Shown: positions 46,901-55,600, counted from the first letter of the stretch. The stretch is 64,000 nt of DNA from Brevundimonas lutea (GCF_003704105.1 NZ_QUOQ01000002.1:558001-622000); one strand, 5' to 3'. Translations and numbers: made by a program. Notes: generated by a model from the letters alone, not told the origin.

Positions 46901-46981
46901 AATCCGTGGGAGGCCGCCATGCCGCACCACGGCTCACCGGCCCCGTCAGATCTGACGGGGCTTCATCGTTAGGAGAGATCA
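46901..46981 (+). promoter_or_regulatory. Structured rplK (L11 operon) leader with a short uORF
   Basis: CCGTGG (46904-46909) and CCACGG (46927-46932) can pair, and a perfect 20-base palindrome occupies 46941-46960. In bacteria L1 autoregulates the L11-L1 mRNA through a leader hairpin; this is a likely candidate site. A 17-codon uORF (ATG 46919, TAG 46970-46972, preceded by GTGGGAGG) overlaps these stems and its stop is part of the rplK ribosome-binding region TAGGAGAG. Confidence 0.55.
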
Positions 46982-47413
46982 ATGGCCAAGAAGATCCTCG
47001 GCTATATCAAGCTGCAGGTGCCCGCCGGCTCCGCGACCCCGTCGCCGCCGATCGGCCCGGCTCTGGGTCAGCGCGGCGTCAACATCATGGGCTTCTGCAA
47101 GGAGTTCAACGCGCGCACCGAGAAGGAAGGCAAGGGCACGCCCCTGCCGACCGTCATCACCGTCTATCAGGACAAGAGCTTCACCTTCATCACCAAGACG
47201 CCGCCGGCGACCTGGTACCTGAAACAGGCCACCGGCCTGAAGTCGGGCGCCAAGCTCACGGGCCGCGAGACCGCCGGCAAGGTCACCCGCAAGCAACTGC
47301 AGGAGATCGCCGAGAAGAAGATGAAGGATCTGAACGCGAACGATCTCGACGCCGCGACCAAGATCATCGAAGGCTCGGCCCGCGCGATGGGCCTCAAGGT
47401 CGTGGAGGCTTGA
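46982..47413 (+). CDS. rplK: 50S ribosomal protein L11
   Basis: A 143-residue L11. N-terminal [27 protein letters not shown] and the C-terminal rRNA-binding half with ITRPPAT-like [12 protein letters not shown] and [17 protein letters not shown] are standard. Start ATG 46982 follows AGGAGAGATC. It is followed two bases later by rplA. Expected to be regulated with it. Confidence 0.99.
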   Translation: MAKKILGYIKLQVPAGSATPSPPIGPALGQRGVNIMGFCKEFNARTEKEGKGTPLPTVITVYQDKSFTFITKTPPATWYLKQATGLKSGAKLTGRETAGKVTRKQLQEIAEKKMKDLNANDLDAATKIIEGSARAMGLKVVEA

Positions 47414-47415
47414 TC

Positions 47416-48105
47416 ATGGCGAAGCAACCCAAGCGTATTCAGGCCTGGACCGGCGACCGCGAGACGGCTCTGCCGTTCGCCGACGCCATCAAGGCGGTCA
47501 AGGACAACGCCAAGGCCAAGTTCGACGAGTCGATCGAGATCGCCGTCAACCTGGGCGTCGATCCGCGTCACGCCGACCAGCAGGTCCGCGGTGTCGTGAA
47601 CCTGCCGTCCGGCACCGGCCGCGACGTCCGCGTCGCCGTCTTCGCCAAGGACGCCAAGGCCGAAGAAGCCAAGGCCGCCGGGGCCGAGCACGTCGGCGCC
47701 GAAGACCTGTACGAGAAGATCAACGGCGGCTTCATGGAGTTCGACCGCGTGATCGCCTCGCCGGACATGATGGCCCTGGTCGGCCGTCTGGGTAAGGTGC
47801 TGGGCCCGCGCGGCCTGATGCCGAACCCCAAGGTCGGCACGGTGACCCCGAACGTCGCCCAGGCCGTCAAGGACGCCAAGGGCGGTGCGGTCGAGTTCCG
47901 CGTCGAGAAGGCGGGCATTGTCCACGCCGGCATCGGCAAGGCCTCCTTCACCCAGGACGCCCTGGAAGCCAACGTCAAGGCGATCGTCGACGCCCTGAAC
48001 AAGGCCAAGCCCTCGGGCGCCAAGGGCACCTATGTGAAGAAGATCAGCCTGAGCTCGACCATGGGCCCCGGCTTCAAGATCGACCCGGCCTCGCTGGGCG
48101 CCTGA
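47416..48105 (+). CDS. rplA: 50S ribosomal protein L1
   Basis: A 229-residue L1. The core blocks [54 protein letters not shown] and [17 protein letters not shown] are canonical. L1 binds 23S rRNA and typically represses its own operon through the leader mRNA. ATG 47416 lies 2 bases after the rplK stop; an upstream reading frame extension is not used. Confidence 0.99.
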   Translation: MAKQPKRIQAWTGDRETALPFADAIKAVKDNAKAKFDESIEIAVNLGVDPRHADQQVRGVVNLPSGTGRDVRVAVFAKDAKAEEAKAAGAEHVGAEDLYEKINGGFMEFDRVIASPDMMALVGRLGKVLGPRGLMPNPKVGTVTPNVAQAVKDAKGGAVEFRVEKAGIVHAGIGKASFTQDALEANVKAIVDALNKAKPSGAKGTYVKKISLSSTMGPGFKIDPASLGA

Positions 48106-48137
48106 TCGCTCCAAGGGCGATAGGCCACTAGATATTG

Positions 48138-48170
48138 CGGCGGTGCGGAGCGATCCGCGCCGCCGTTTTT
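48138..48170 (+). terminator. Rho-independent terminator after rplA
   Basis: A 12-bp stem with one G-T wobble, 48138-48149 and 48154-48165, around loop GCGA, followed by TTTTT at 48166-48170. It ends the rplKA transcript. Confidence 0.9.
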
Positions 48171-48201
48171 CGTTTGCCGTTGACGGCCATATGCGAAGGC
48201 G

Positions 48202-48409
48202 GGTTCATCACAACGAACACCACGGGCTCACGACGAACACCACGGGGTGTGAGGCGCTGTCGTCGTCGAGACGATAAGGCGGGTACGGCAGGGGCGCCTG
48301 GATCGACGCCACGGCATCGATCAAATCAAAACGATGATGTTGCTGGTCTTAAAGCGCGCACGATCCCGTCGTGCCCGCTGTGCCTTCGTCGTGTTCGTTG
48401 TGATGAACC
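48202..48409. repeat. Intergenic inverted repeat with internal direct repeats
   Basis: GGTTCATCACAACGAACAC at 48202-48220 is perfectly inverted at 48391-48409. Inside, ACGAACACCACGGG occurs at 48213-48226 and again at 48232-48245 (period 19). The 337-base gap between rplA and the minus-strand hydroxylase gene holds only this and the terminator. Confidence 0.6.
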
Positions 48410-48442
48410 GGACAGTCGCCAACGGCCGACGAACCTGGCGCG

Positions 48443-49612
48443 CTACTCGTCCTGCGCGAACTGGCGCTGGGCCTTCATCATGGCGGTGATCAGGGCCTTT
48501 TCGCCCTCGGCCAGATAGGGGTTCCAAACGTCGAAGATCAGGATGACCCGCAAGGCGTCGGCGTCGTTCCAGGCCTCGTGCTCGATGGTGTCGTCGAAGA
48601 CCCAGGCGCGGCCCATCTCCCACTCCCGCGTCCGGTTGCCGACCCGGAACCGCGCCGGGCCGGGCAGGATCAGCGGTAGATGGGTCAACAGCCGCACATT
48701 GGCCGACCCGGTGTGCGCCGGGATGTGGGTATGAGGCTGCAGCGCCGAAAAGACGGCGGTCGGCGCGAAGCCGTCCTGATGCGCCATCGGCAGGCCTTCC
48801 AGCAGGGCCGTGGTCCGGGGACAGCGTTCGCAGGCCTCGTCCTGTCTCTCGCCGTCGCGCCACAGGAACAGCGAGGTCCATTTGCGCGAATGATTCAGCT
48901 CGCCCCACTGATTGACCGGGGCCCCCTTGGGATACTGGATGTAGGGGGCGAAGGCGTCGAGATCGGCGGCCAGCAAGGCCTCCAGCTCGGTCTTGATGAT
49001 GTCGGTGGCGGCTTCCAGCTCCGACAGCCAGGGAAACAGGGCGCGGTCGTAGAAGGGGATGGCCGGCAGGCGGGGGTAGTTGAGCAGGATCGGCTCCTGC
49101 TTGGGCGCAGGCTTGAGGCCGGCGTAGATCTCCAGCCCCTCCTCGAACCGGTCGCGCGTGGCCTCGTCCAGGTCCGAGCCGATGTCGGCCACGGCGCGGC
49201 GCATGGCCTCGCCAAGCCGCTCGGCATGGCGCTTCACGAGGCCGTCGGCGTAGTCGATCTGGGCCAGGATCGCGGGCGGGCAGCGTTCGCGTGGCGGCGC
49301 GATCTTGAGAGCGTTCCGGAACACCTCGGCGGCGGCCTTAGGGCGGCTGATCTTCTCCAGCAGGGCCCCCTTGGCCAGCAGGGCGATGAAGTCATACGGC
49401 TGAATGGCCAGCGCGTCCTCAATCGTCGCCAGCGAGCCATGGAAGTCGCCCATCAGCCTCAGCGCCAGGGCCCGGTTGAGAATGGAGTTGTGGGTGGCCC
49501 CACCCATCCGCTCGGCCTGGTCAATCAGGTCCAGCGCTCCGTGCGGATCCATGCGCGCAAGGCGCTCGCCGGCCTGCCGCAGCAGGTCGGACTGGGGAGA
49601 GCCCAGATTCAT
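48443..49612 (-). CDS. TPR and aspartyl/asparaginyl beta-hydroxylase domain protein
   Basis: A 389-residue protein. Residues about 5-140 are helical repeats resembling TPRs (NRALALRLMGDFHGSLATIEDAL is one unit). The C-terminal domain from about 185 is an aspartyl/asparaginyl beta-hydroxylase fold: HTHIPAHTGSANVRLLTHLPL and FDDTIEHEAWNDAD supply the likely metal and 2-oxoglutarate ligands (His, Asp/Glu, His, Arg). Family members in bacteria include lipid A hydroxylase LpxO and peptide hydroxylases; the TPR portion favours a protein or peptide substrate, but that is inference. ATG 49610-49612. Confidence 0.88.
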   Translation of the reverse strand: MNLGSPQSDLLRQAGERLARMDPHGALDLIDQAERMGGATHNSILNRALALRLMGDFHGSLATIEDALAIQPYDFIALLAKGALLEKISRPKAAAEVFRNALKIAPPRERCPPAILAQIDYADGLVKRHAERLGEAMRRAVADIGSDLDEATRDRFEEGLEIYAGLKPAPKQEPILLNYPRLPAIPFYDRALFPWLSELEAATDIIKTELEALLAADLDAFAPYIQYPKGAPVNQWGELNHSRKWTSLFLWRDGERQDEACERCPRTTALLEGLPMAHQDGFAPTAVFSALQPHTHIPAHTGSANVRLLTHLPLILPGPARFRVGNRTREWEMGRAWVFDDTIEHEAWNDADALRVILIFDVWNPYLAEGEKALITAMMKAQRQFAQDE

Positions 49613-49721
49613 GAGGAAAGCTCAGGGAGGACGGATGATTACCGGTCTGTAATCTGCCATGAATCGGGGTGCGTCAAGCTGCCGCACCACTGGCGTAGAA
49701 AATGGTCCGTGGCCGGATTTC

Positions 49722-49749
49722 TTGACGTTGACCGGACGGGGGGCTAAAC
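49722..49749 (+). promoter_or_regulatory. Putative promoter of the NUDIX gene at 49809
   Basis: TTGACG at 49722-49727, 15-base spacer, GCTAAAC at 49743-49749. This is the best match to the Caulobacter-type housekeeping consensus in the window. It lies 60 bases before ATG 49809 and supports that start over the longer frame from 49659. Confidence 0.55.
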
Positions 49750-49808
49750 GCCTCGCCCCTGCGAAAGCGCCGACCGGGCGACTCGCGGTTCCCGGAGCGC
49801 TGTCCGCC

Positions 49809-50255
49809 ATGTCCCGCCGCAAGGGCGTCAGGGTCGTTCGCGACCACCGTCGTCAAGTCGCCGCCCTGCCGTGGCGGCGCGCGACCGATGGCGTGGAGGT
49901 GTTGCTGGTGACCTCGCGTGAGACGCGCCGCTGGGTGACGCCCAAGGGCTGGCCCATGCCCAGGAAGACCGCCGCCGAGGCCGCCGCTCAGGAAGCCTGG
50001 GAGGAGGCGGGGGTGCGTGGTGTGATCGCGCCTGAGCCCTTGGGCGCGTTCCACTACGACAAGCGGCTGAAGAACAATCGGCTCCAGCCCTGCGTGGTCG
50101 ATCTGTTCCCGCTCGAGGTGACGGAGGAGGCGGACGCCTGGCCCGAGGCCGACGAACGTGAGCGCCGCTGGATGGCCCCTCGAGAGGCGGCGCCCCTGGT
50201 CGACGAGCCGGAGTTGACGGCGTTGATCGAGGCCTTCGGGGCCCTCAAGACCTAG
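49809..50255 (+). CDS. NUDIX hydrolase (diphosphoinositol-polyphosphate-type)
   Basis: A 148-residue NUDIX protein. The box is GWPMPRKTAAEAAAQEAWEE, then AGV. The EXXEE catalytic residues are kept but the first Glu of the box is Lys and the usual Arg is Gln. The TPKGWPMPRK context is typical of alphaproteobacterial DIPP-like members, so the change is probably family-specific. ATG 49809 is supported by the promoter 60 bases upstream. Substrate unknown. Confidence 0.88.
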   Translation: MSRRKGVRVVRDHRRQVAALPWRRATDGVEVLLVTSRETRRWVTPKGWPMPRKTAAEAAAQEAWEEAGVRGVIAPEPLGAFHYDKRLKNNRLQPCVVDLFPLEVTEEADAWPEADERERRWMAPREAAPLVDEPELTALIEAFGALKT

Positions 50256-50311
50256 CGCTTGCCGAACGGCGGCGCGCGACCTAACGGTGCAGGATCATTG
50301 GAGGGCGTCCC

Positions 50312-50809
50312 ATGTTGCGTGTGCTGTTGATCGTAGCCGGCGCGATGGCCTTGGCCAGCCCGGCCCTGGCGCAGGACGACACCCAGCGCCGAACCGAATT
50401 GGCTCAGGAATATGTCCGACTGGTTCAGACCGACCAGTTGGGCAAGTTGATCCAGGAGGCCGTCGGCCAGCAAATGGCGGCTGACGGTGCGGCGACGGAT
50501 GAGCAGCGCGACTTCATGCGTCGTCAGGGCGTGCCGGCGGTGCAGCGCATGGTCAATTCCGTGATGACCCAGATGGTCCCGGTCATGGCCGAGCTCCACA
50601 GCGAGGCGGAGCTGCAGGCCCTGGTCGACTTCTATTCCACGCCTCTGGGCCAGACCATCGCGACCAATCAACTCCAGGTCGGCATGCGACAGGAAGCCAT
50701 CATGCAGGGCGCCTTGATCGAGATGATGACCTCGCTGATGGCGAAATACTGCGCTGAGTTCGACTGTGAGGCGCCCGGTGCCGCCAGGAACAGCAAGCCC
50801 GCCGGTTGA
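50312..50809 (+). CDS. DUF2059 domain exported protein
   Basis: A 165-residue periplasmic protein. The signal peptide ends at ALAQ (about residue 21). The DUF2059 core has LVQTDQLGKLIQEAV and ELQALVDFYSTPLGQTI, a helical pattern characteristic of the family. Function unknown. It ends in a Cys-containing Pro/Ala tail. ATG 50312 lies 56 bases after the NUDIX gene and 305 bases before rplJ, but does not belong to the ribosomal operon. Confidence 0.88.
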   Translation: MLRVLLIVAGAMALASPALAQDDTQRRTELAQEYVRLVQTDQLGKLIQEAVGQQMAADGAATDEQRDFMRRQGVPAVQRMVNSVMTQMVPVMAELHSEAELQALVDFYSTPLGQTIATNQLQVGMRQEAIMQGALIEMMTSLMAKYCAEFDCEAPGAARNSKPAG

Positions 50810-51114
50810 TTTCCCGGCGCAAGCCTGTATAGAGCGCGCCTTCTTCGCTCCGGTCCGCCGGGGCGATGCCTGTCCGAGAACTTCGGGGCGTGGGGGTCAC
50901 CCATGCCGTAACCAGCCAGGGAGCCCCCTGGTCGCCGAGGGGAGATGGGGATGCAGACGATCCCGCCTGTCGGCCCGGTTCCGGGATGGACGGGGATATC
51001 GGCTTCCTTCGGACAATCAAGACCGGCCCTGATCCGCTCGCGGCGACGCAAGCGTGTCCGGACCCCACGCCGTCGGGAATCGCCCCGGCGGCGAACGACT
51101 GACTGGAGACCGCA
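50810..51114 (+). promoter_or_regulatory. Presumed L10 (rplJL) mRNA leader region
   Basis: This 305-base gene-free stretch precedes rplJ. It contains a 6-bp stem CCAGGG (50916-50921) with CCCTGG (50926-50931) and several GC-rich potential pairings. In bacteria rplJL is autoregulated by the L10-L12 complex binding the leader, so a regulatory fold is expected here. I cannot confirm the kink-turn motif by eye. Confidence 0.5.
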
Positions 51115-51630
51115 ATGGACCGCGCACAAAAGGCCGAGTCGATCGAGACGCTCAAGGGCGTGTTCGCCGACGCCGGCGCCGTGGTCGTGACCCACAACCT
51201 GGGTCTGACCGTTGCGGACATGGAAGACCTGCGCGGCCGCCTCCGCAAGGAAGGCGGCGCGTTCAAGGTGGTCAAGAACCGCCTGGCGCTCAAGGCGCTC
51301 GAAGCCGAAGAGGGCAGCGACTACCACGGCCTGTTCAAGGGCCCCGTGGGCATCGCCTATGCGCCCGATCCGGTGACGGCCGCCAAGGTCACCGCCGACT
51401 TCGCCAAGGGCAACGACAAGTTCGTCGTCCAGGGCGGCTTCATGGGTGACAAGGTTCTGGACGCCGCCGGTGTTTCGACCCTGTCGAAACTGCCGTCGCT
51501 GGATCAGATCCGCGCCTCGCTGCTGGGCCTCATCAACGCCCCCGCGACCAAGATCGCCGGTGTCGTTCAGGCGCCCGCCGGCCAGCTGGCCCGGGTGTTC
51601 AACGCCTATGCCACCAAGGACGCGGCGTAA
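51115..51630 (+). CDS. rplJ: 50S ribosomal protein L10
   Basis: A 171-residue L10, the base of the ribosomal stalk. Family blocks are VVVTHNLGLTVADMEDLRGRLRKEGG, FKVVKNRLALKAL and LPSLDQIRASLLGLINAPATK. The C-terminal helix that binds L7/L12 dimers is complete. ATG 51115 follows TGGAGACCGCA. It is co-transcribed with rplL 57 bases downstream. Confidence 0.98.
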   Translation: MDRAQKAESIETLKGVFADAGAVVVTHNLGLTVADMEDLRGRLRKEGGAFKVVKNRLALKALEAEEGSDYHGLFKGPVGIAYAPDPVTAAKVTADFAKGNDKFVVQGGFMGDKVLDAAGVSTLSKLPSLDQIRASLLGLINAPATKIAGVVQAPAGQLARVFNAYATKDAA

Positions 51631-51687
51631 CGCCCATCCATCTCCGCACTCCACTATCCAACCCAATCCTCCGAAGGAAACTATCCC

Positions 51688-52077
51688 ATGGCTGACCTGT
51701 CCAAGATCGTCGAAGACCTGTCCAAACTGACCGTCCTCGAAGCCGCCGAACTGTCCAAGCTGCTGGAAGAAAAGTGGGGCGTTTCCGCCGCCGCTCCGGT
51801 GGCCATGGCCATGCCGGCCGGTGGCGGCGCCGCCGGCGGCGCGGCCGAGGCTGCTGAAGAGCAGACCGAATTCACCGTCGTCCTGCTGGACGGTGGCGAC
51901 AAGAAGATCAACGTCATCAAGGAAGTCCGCGGCGTGCGTTCGGACCTCGGTCTGAAGGAAGCCAAGGACCTGGTCGAAGGCGCCCCGCAGAACGTCGTCG
52001 AGAACGTCTCCAAGCAGAACGCCGACGAAATCGCCAAGAAGCTGACCGAAGCCGGCGCCAAGGTCCAGGTCAAGTAA
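51688..52077 (+). CDS. rplL: 50S ribosomal protein L7/L12
   Basis: A 129-residue L7/L12. The N-terminal dimerisation part [25 protein letters not shown], the Ala/Gly-rich hinge (about 35-60) and the C-terminal factor-binding domain [23 protein letters not shown] are all present. ATG 51688 is preceded by GAAGGAAAC. It is followed by a strong terminator; rpoB does not follow in this window. Confidence 0.99.
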   Translation: MADLSKIVEDLSKLTVLEAAELSKLLEEKWGVSAAAPVAMAMPAGGGAAGGAAEAAEEQTEFTVVLLDGGDKKINVIKEVRGVRSDLGLKEAKDLVEGAPQNVVENVSKQNADEIAKKLTEAGAKVQVK

Positions 52078-52105
52078 GACCCGGACTTGCCGCGCAAGCA
52101 CAGAG

Positions 52106-52135
52106 ACGGCCCCGGAGCGATCCGGGGCCGTTTTT
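52106..52135 (+). terminator. Rho-independent terminator after rplL
   Basis: A perfect 11-bp stem, 52106-52116 with 52121-52131 (ACGGCCCCGGA and complement), around loop GCGA, with a T-run to 52135. It uses the same GCGA loop as the terminator after rplA. Confidence 0.93.
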
Positions 52136-52198
52136 GCGTCTGGAGACGGAAAGCGGACTGACGGCCTGGCTGATAAGGGTGGAAAGCGGACATGGGCG

Positions 52199-52669
52199 CT
52201 AAAGAAGGGCGACCCCGCCCGGCCCGCCTTCCCATCGCTTGGCTCGTTCCGCTGCCCCTGCGGTGTCTTCAGCGGGGACGCGGGTGATGAGGGGGCCGAC
52301 ATAGGGGTCGCGTGGGTCCCCGTGCGTGGGCAACTGCCAGCCTACGCTGCACGCGCGGCAGCTGTTCTTGTCTATCAGGACAGAGGGCGCGTGGTTCAAA
52401 GAGGGTTCGCCCGGCGGGGTGAACTGCTGGACCAAGACCGACGAACCTTGATCGAAGATTTCGAAACCGAGGTCTGACTGGAACGGATGGTGTTCAAACT
52501 GGGTAACGGCAGCCGTCGCCGTCGCCACGTAGTCACATCGCTGGACTTTAGGGCCAGTGCAGCCCGGCGAGGCATGGATCGCGCCTACAAGCAGAGCAAG
52601 CCCAGCCAGCACCGCGAAAATTGAAAACGCGCCGAAGCCTAATGGCAGCATACCGCCCGTTTTGAGCAT
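52199..52669 (-). CDS. Hypothetical membrane-anchored protein
   Basis: A 156-residue protein that I do not recognise. The N-terminus carries one hydrophobic segment (about 8-32), a signal anchor or signal peptide. The rest is hydrophilic with four Cys residues, two of them in a CRAC motif near 107-110. Coding support is weaker than for its neighbours because there is no family signature and it stands alone between a terminator and a gap. It could be a false gene, though codon use looks normal. Confidence 0.5.
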   Translation of the reverse strand: MLKTGGMLPLGFGAFSIFAVLAGLALLVGAIHASPGCTGPKVQRCDYVATATAAVTQFEHHPFQSDLGFEIFDQGSSVLVQQFTPPGEPSLNHAPSVLIDKNSCRACSVGWQLPTHGDPRDPYVGPLITRVPAEDTAGAAERAKRWEGGPGGVALL

Positions 52670-52825
52670 CGTCGCCTCCCAACGGATCAGACGAAACCAG
52701 CAATCAGCAGCGAAGTCGAGATGTCCGCAACGGGTCGACAGCGGCTATCGGGACGCTCCCCGCAACCGGCTACGTCACGCCGCCTCGACCCCCGCCGCCC
52801 ACGCGGCCGCTGTCGAGCCCCACCG

Positions 52826-53260
52826 CTACCGCCGCGTCATCGTCACCGCGCCGATGTGGCCGCCGAACGGCAGCAGTCGGACCCGGACGTTGGCCGAGCC
52901 CCTGAATCCCTGGGCCAGTCTTTCGGTGAGGGTGAAGGTCATCCTGGCCGAGCCCGAACTTGTGGGCATGACCACCACTAACTCTCCATTCCTCACCAGG
53001 CACTCGGCGGGTCTGGCGCGCAGCACGCAGGCGATCCGATCGCCGGACGCCGCCGTGATCTCGAGGGGAAGGTCGGGCCGGCCGCCCTCGGGCGCCTCGA
53101 CGGTGATGCTCATGCCGCGCCGCTCGGCGGGCGTGATCGCCAGCGTCCACTCGCCGATCACGTCCCTGGCGGTCAGGGGTGCGGCCCCCTGCGCCAAGGC
53201 CGCGCCGCCCATGGCGGCCCACACCACGGCGGCCGCTCCGATTTCGAACCCAGTCGCCAT
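52826..53260 (-). CDS. Hypothetical exported protein
   Basis: A 144-residue protein with a signal peptide (about 1-25, ending AALAQG) and a beta-rich core (DVIGEWTLAITPAERRGMSITVE, LPLEITAASGDRIACVL, ARMTFTLTERL). The pattern recalls small periplasmic lipocalin/AprI-like inhibitor proteins that begin 'GEW'. That comparison is by eye and weak. ATG 53258-53260 is preferred to an upstream start at 53293. The 155 bases upstream of the stop side (52670-52825) hold nothing I can name. Confidence 0.55.
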   Translation of the reverse strand: MATGFEIGAAAVVWAAMGGAALAQGAAPLTARDVIGEWTLAITPAERRGMSITVEAPEGGRPDLPLEITAASGDRIACVLRARPAECLVRNGELVVVMPTSSGSARMTFTLTERLAQGFRGSANVRVRLLPFGGHIGAVTMTRR

Positions 53261-53452
53261 GGTCGCCTCCACAAATCCGCGGGCCCCGAGCATCTAACGA
53301 TTTCCGTTGGTTGACCCGTGAATTCTTTGACAGCATCGGCGCCTGGGGATCGACAGGGCGAAACGATCGCCGTCGGCCGTTCAAAGACCCTTGCTATGTC
53401 TGCCGGGACCGCTCACCGTCGCGTCTCGACCGGCCCGGGGGAGGGGCTCTCC

Positions 53453-53872
53453 ATGTTTCGTATCGTCGCCACCGGCCTGACGGCCTTCATTCTTTGCGCC
53501 TGCGATCCCGTGGAGGAAACCGCCCCACCGGTCCCGGCTGAGGCGTCCGCCCCCGCGTCCGGCCCGACCCTGAGCGCCGACTTGCCGGCGGCCACCACCT
53601 GGCAGGCCACCCAGGATCGCTATCGCGGGATCGAAGCCCAACCGTCGGACCCGCTCGAGGCGATCGAGTGGCGGGCGGTCCAGTGCGAGCACATGGCGGG
53701 CGAATTCGGCGGCGACAATTCCGAACGCGACCAGCAGCTGAACGCCCGCATGGACGAGCTGCGCTGCGGCGACGAGCTTCTAGCCGACGCCCGAGCGCTG
53801 CGTGACGCCCGCGCGGACGATCCAGCGGTGGCGGCCCGCCTCGCGCCGGTCCTGGCGATCTACGAGCCCTGA
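53453..53872 (+). CDS. Hypothetical lipoprotein
   Basis: A 139-residue protein with a lipoprotein signal: MFRIVATGLTAFILCAC, where the last Cys (residue 17) fits the lipobox LCAC. A Pro/Ala-rich linker (about 22-45) follows and then a charged helical domain with two Cys (near 83 and 107). ATG 53453 is chosen over a start at 53318 because it begins the signal peptide. It is divergent from the exported protein at 52826 and convergent with msrC. No known family. Confidence 0.6.
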   Translation: MFRIVATGLTAFILCACDPVEETAPPVPAEASAPASGPTLSADLPAATTWQATQDRYRGIEAQPSDPLEAIEWRAVQCEHMAGEFGGDNSERDQQLNARMDELRCGDELLADARALRDARADDPAVAARLAPVLAIYEP

Positions 53873-53895
53873 CGGCCGGACGGGGCCTGCGGCGT

Positions 53896-54393
53896 TCAGC
53901 CGGCGCCGAACACCTTTGCCGTCAGCCGCTCCAGGGCTTCGGCGTCCACGGCGTCGAAGGTCGCGTGCTTGGTTGAATCGACGTCCAGCACCGCGATCAG
54001 CCGACCGGCCGCGTCCGTGACCGGGACCACGATTTCGCTGTTCGAACGGCTGTCGCAGGCGATGTGGCCGGGAAAGGCGTGGACGTCCTCGACGACCTGG
54101 GTCTTCCGCGTCGCCGCCGCCGCGCCGCACACACCCCGGCCGAACGGAATGCGCAGGCAGCCCAAGGTGCCCTGATAGGGGCCGACCACCAGTTCGTCCC
54201 CCTTGGCCGGATCGACGACGTAGAAGCCCGTCCAGAAGTAGTCCGGGAAAGCGTCGTTGAGCATCGAGGCGACCGTGGCCATGCGCGCCGTCAGGTCGGG
54301 CTCGCCGTCCAGCACGGCCAGGATCTCCCCCTCGACCTCGGCATAGCGTTCCGCCTTGTCGGCGGGTCGGTCGTCGCGGATCACGTGGGCCAT
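53896..54393 (-). CDS. msrC: Free methionine-(R)-sulfoxide reductase (GAF domain)
   Basis: A 165-residue GAF-domain protein of the fRMsr family, which reduces free Met-R-sulfoxide using thioredoxin. The three redox Cys are at 79, 89 and 113 (LGCLRIPFGRGVCGAA, HIACDSRSNSE), spaced as in characterised enzymes. The GAF core also has DYFWTGFYVVD and VLDVDST. ATG 54391-54393 is selected; the upstream extension adds 13 unconserved residues. The gene is divergent from the glycosyltransferase. Confidence 0.93.
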   Translation of the reverse strand: MAHVIRDDRPADKAERYAEVEGEILAVLDGEPDLTARMATVASMLNDAFPDYFWTGFYVVDPAKGDELVVGPYQGTLGCLRIPFGRGVCGAAAATRKTQVVEDVHAFPGHIACDSRSNSEIVVPVTDAAGRLIAVLDVDSTKHATFDAVDAEALERLTAKVFGAG

Positions 54394-54535
54394 GGGCGCT
54401 CCTGAAGTCTGTCCGCTCAGATAGGGTGTCACCGAAGCTTCGTCGATGCGTCGCCCTGCCTGGGTTGCGCGCGGGGAGGGGGGCGGCTACCTCGACCCGG
54501 CGCCCGCCCGACGGCCGCAATATGTGGAGTGCGCC

Positions 54536-55600
54536 GTGACGGGCCCGATCTCAGCCAAGCTCGCCGGGGGCAAGAAGCTCCACGAAGGACCCGAGACCCC
54601 GGTCACCTTCATCGTCACCGCCTACAATATCGAAGACTATATCGACCGCGCCCTGTCGTCGGTGGTCGATCAGGGCATCGAGGGCGCCGAGATCATCGTC
54701 ATCGACGACGGCTCTTCGGACTCAACCTTCGTGCGCGCCTGCCGCTTCCTGAAGGGCGAGCCCAAGTGCCGCGTGATCGCCCAGGAGAACGCCGGCCCGG
54801 GCGCGGCGCGAAATGTCGGCGTGGCCCAGGCCTCGGGCGACTACATCCTCTATCTGGATGGCGACGACTGGCTGGCGCCGGGGGCGGCCCGCGCGCTGCT
54901 GAACGCGGCGGAAAAGACCAAGGCCGACATCGTCCTGTCGAACCGTCGCCGTTACTGGGATCGCACGGGCAACTACACGACCAAGGCGATGTTCACCGCC
55001 GAGCAGGTGGGTAAGCCCGAGTCCATCGAGCGGATCCTCAACGTCATCGCCATCCACGGCAAGTTGTTCCGACGCCAGTTTCTGGTCAGGAACCAGATCG
55101 AATTCCCCGTGGGCATGACCAGCGAGGACTTCGTCTTCAGCTATCACACCTACGCCCTGGCCAAGACCGTCGCGACCCTGCCGCTGGTCACCTATTTCTA
55201 TCGCAAGCGCCACGACCCGGAGAACCGCTCAATCACCCAGGGACGGCTCACCGAGACGAACCTGACCAGCCGCTTCCGCCAGATCGAACTGACCCAGGCG
55301 CTTGTCGCCCAGCACCGGATGAGCGAGCGTTTTCCGGACACCAGCTTGATCCGCATCGATTACGACCACCGGCTAATGCGTCACATCCATAGCTTGCCTG
55401 GCGCTGATCCGGCGACACGCGCCCGCGGCTTTGAGCTGGTGCGTGAGTTTCTGGGCAGGCACCGCGAGGCGGCCCTGGCTTCGGCCCGCAAGCCCACCCG
55501 CGACATCTATGAGCTTATCCTCGCCGGTCGCGACGAGGAGGCGATGCCTCTCATCGCCGACAGCTTCGCGAAGGCCCAGGCGGCCAAGGCCAAGTCATGA
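54536..55600 (+). CDS. Glycosyltransferase family 2 protein
   Basis: A 354-residue GT-A fold glycosyltransferase. The nucleotide-sugar motif VIDDGSSDST is at about 55-64, ENAGPGAARNVGVAQASGD follows, and the metal-binding LDGDDW is at about 107-112. A C-terminal helical region (about 230-354) resembles GT2 enzymes of surface polysaccharide synthesis. The start is taken as GTG 54536, preceded by GTGGAG; the open frame extends upstream to an ATG at 54446. It overlaps the next gene in an ATGA junction, so the two probably act on the same glycan. No membrane segment is visible. Confidence 0.88.
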   Translation: MTGPISAKLAGGKKLHEGPETPVTFIVTAYNIEDYIDRALSSVVDQGIEGAEIIVIDDGSSDSTFVRACRFLKGEPKCRVIAQENAGPGAARNVGVAQASGDYILYLDGDDWLAPGAARALLNAAEKTKADIVLSNRRRYWDRTGNYTTKAMFTAEQVGKPESIERILNVIAIHGKLFRRQFLVRNQIEFPVGMTSEDFVFSYHTYALAKTVATLPLVTYFYRKRHDPENRSITQGRLTETNLTSRFRQIELTQALVAQHRMSERFPDTSLIRIDYDHRLMRHIHSLPGADPATRARGFELVREFLGRHREAALASARKPTRDIYELILAGRDEEAMPLIADSFAKAQAAKAKS

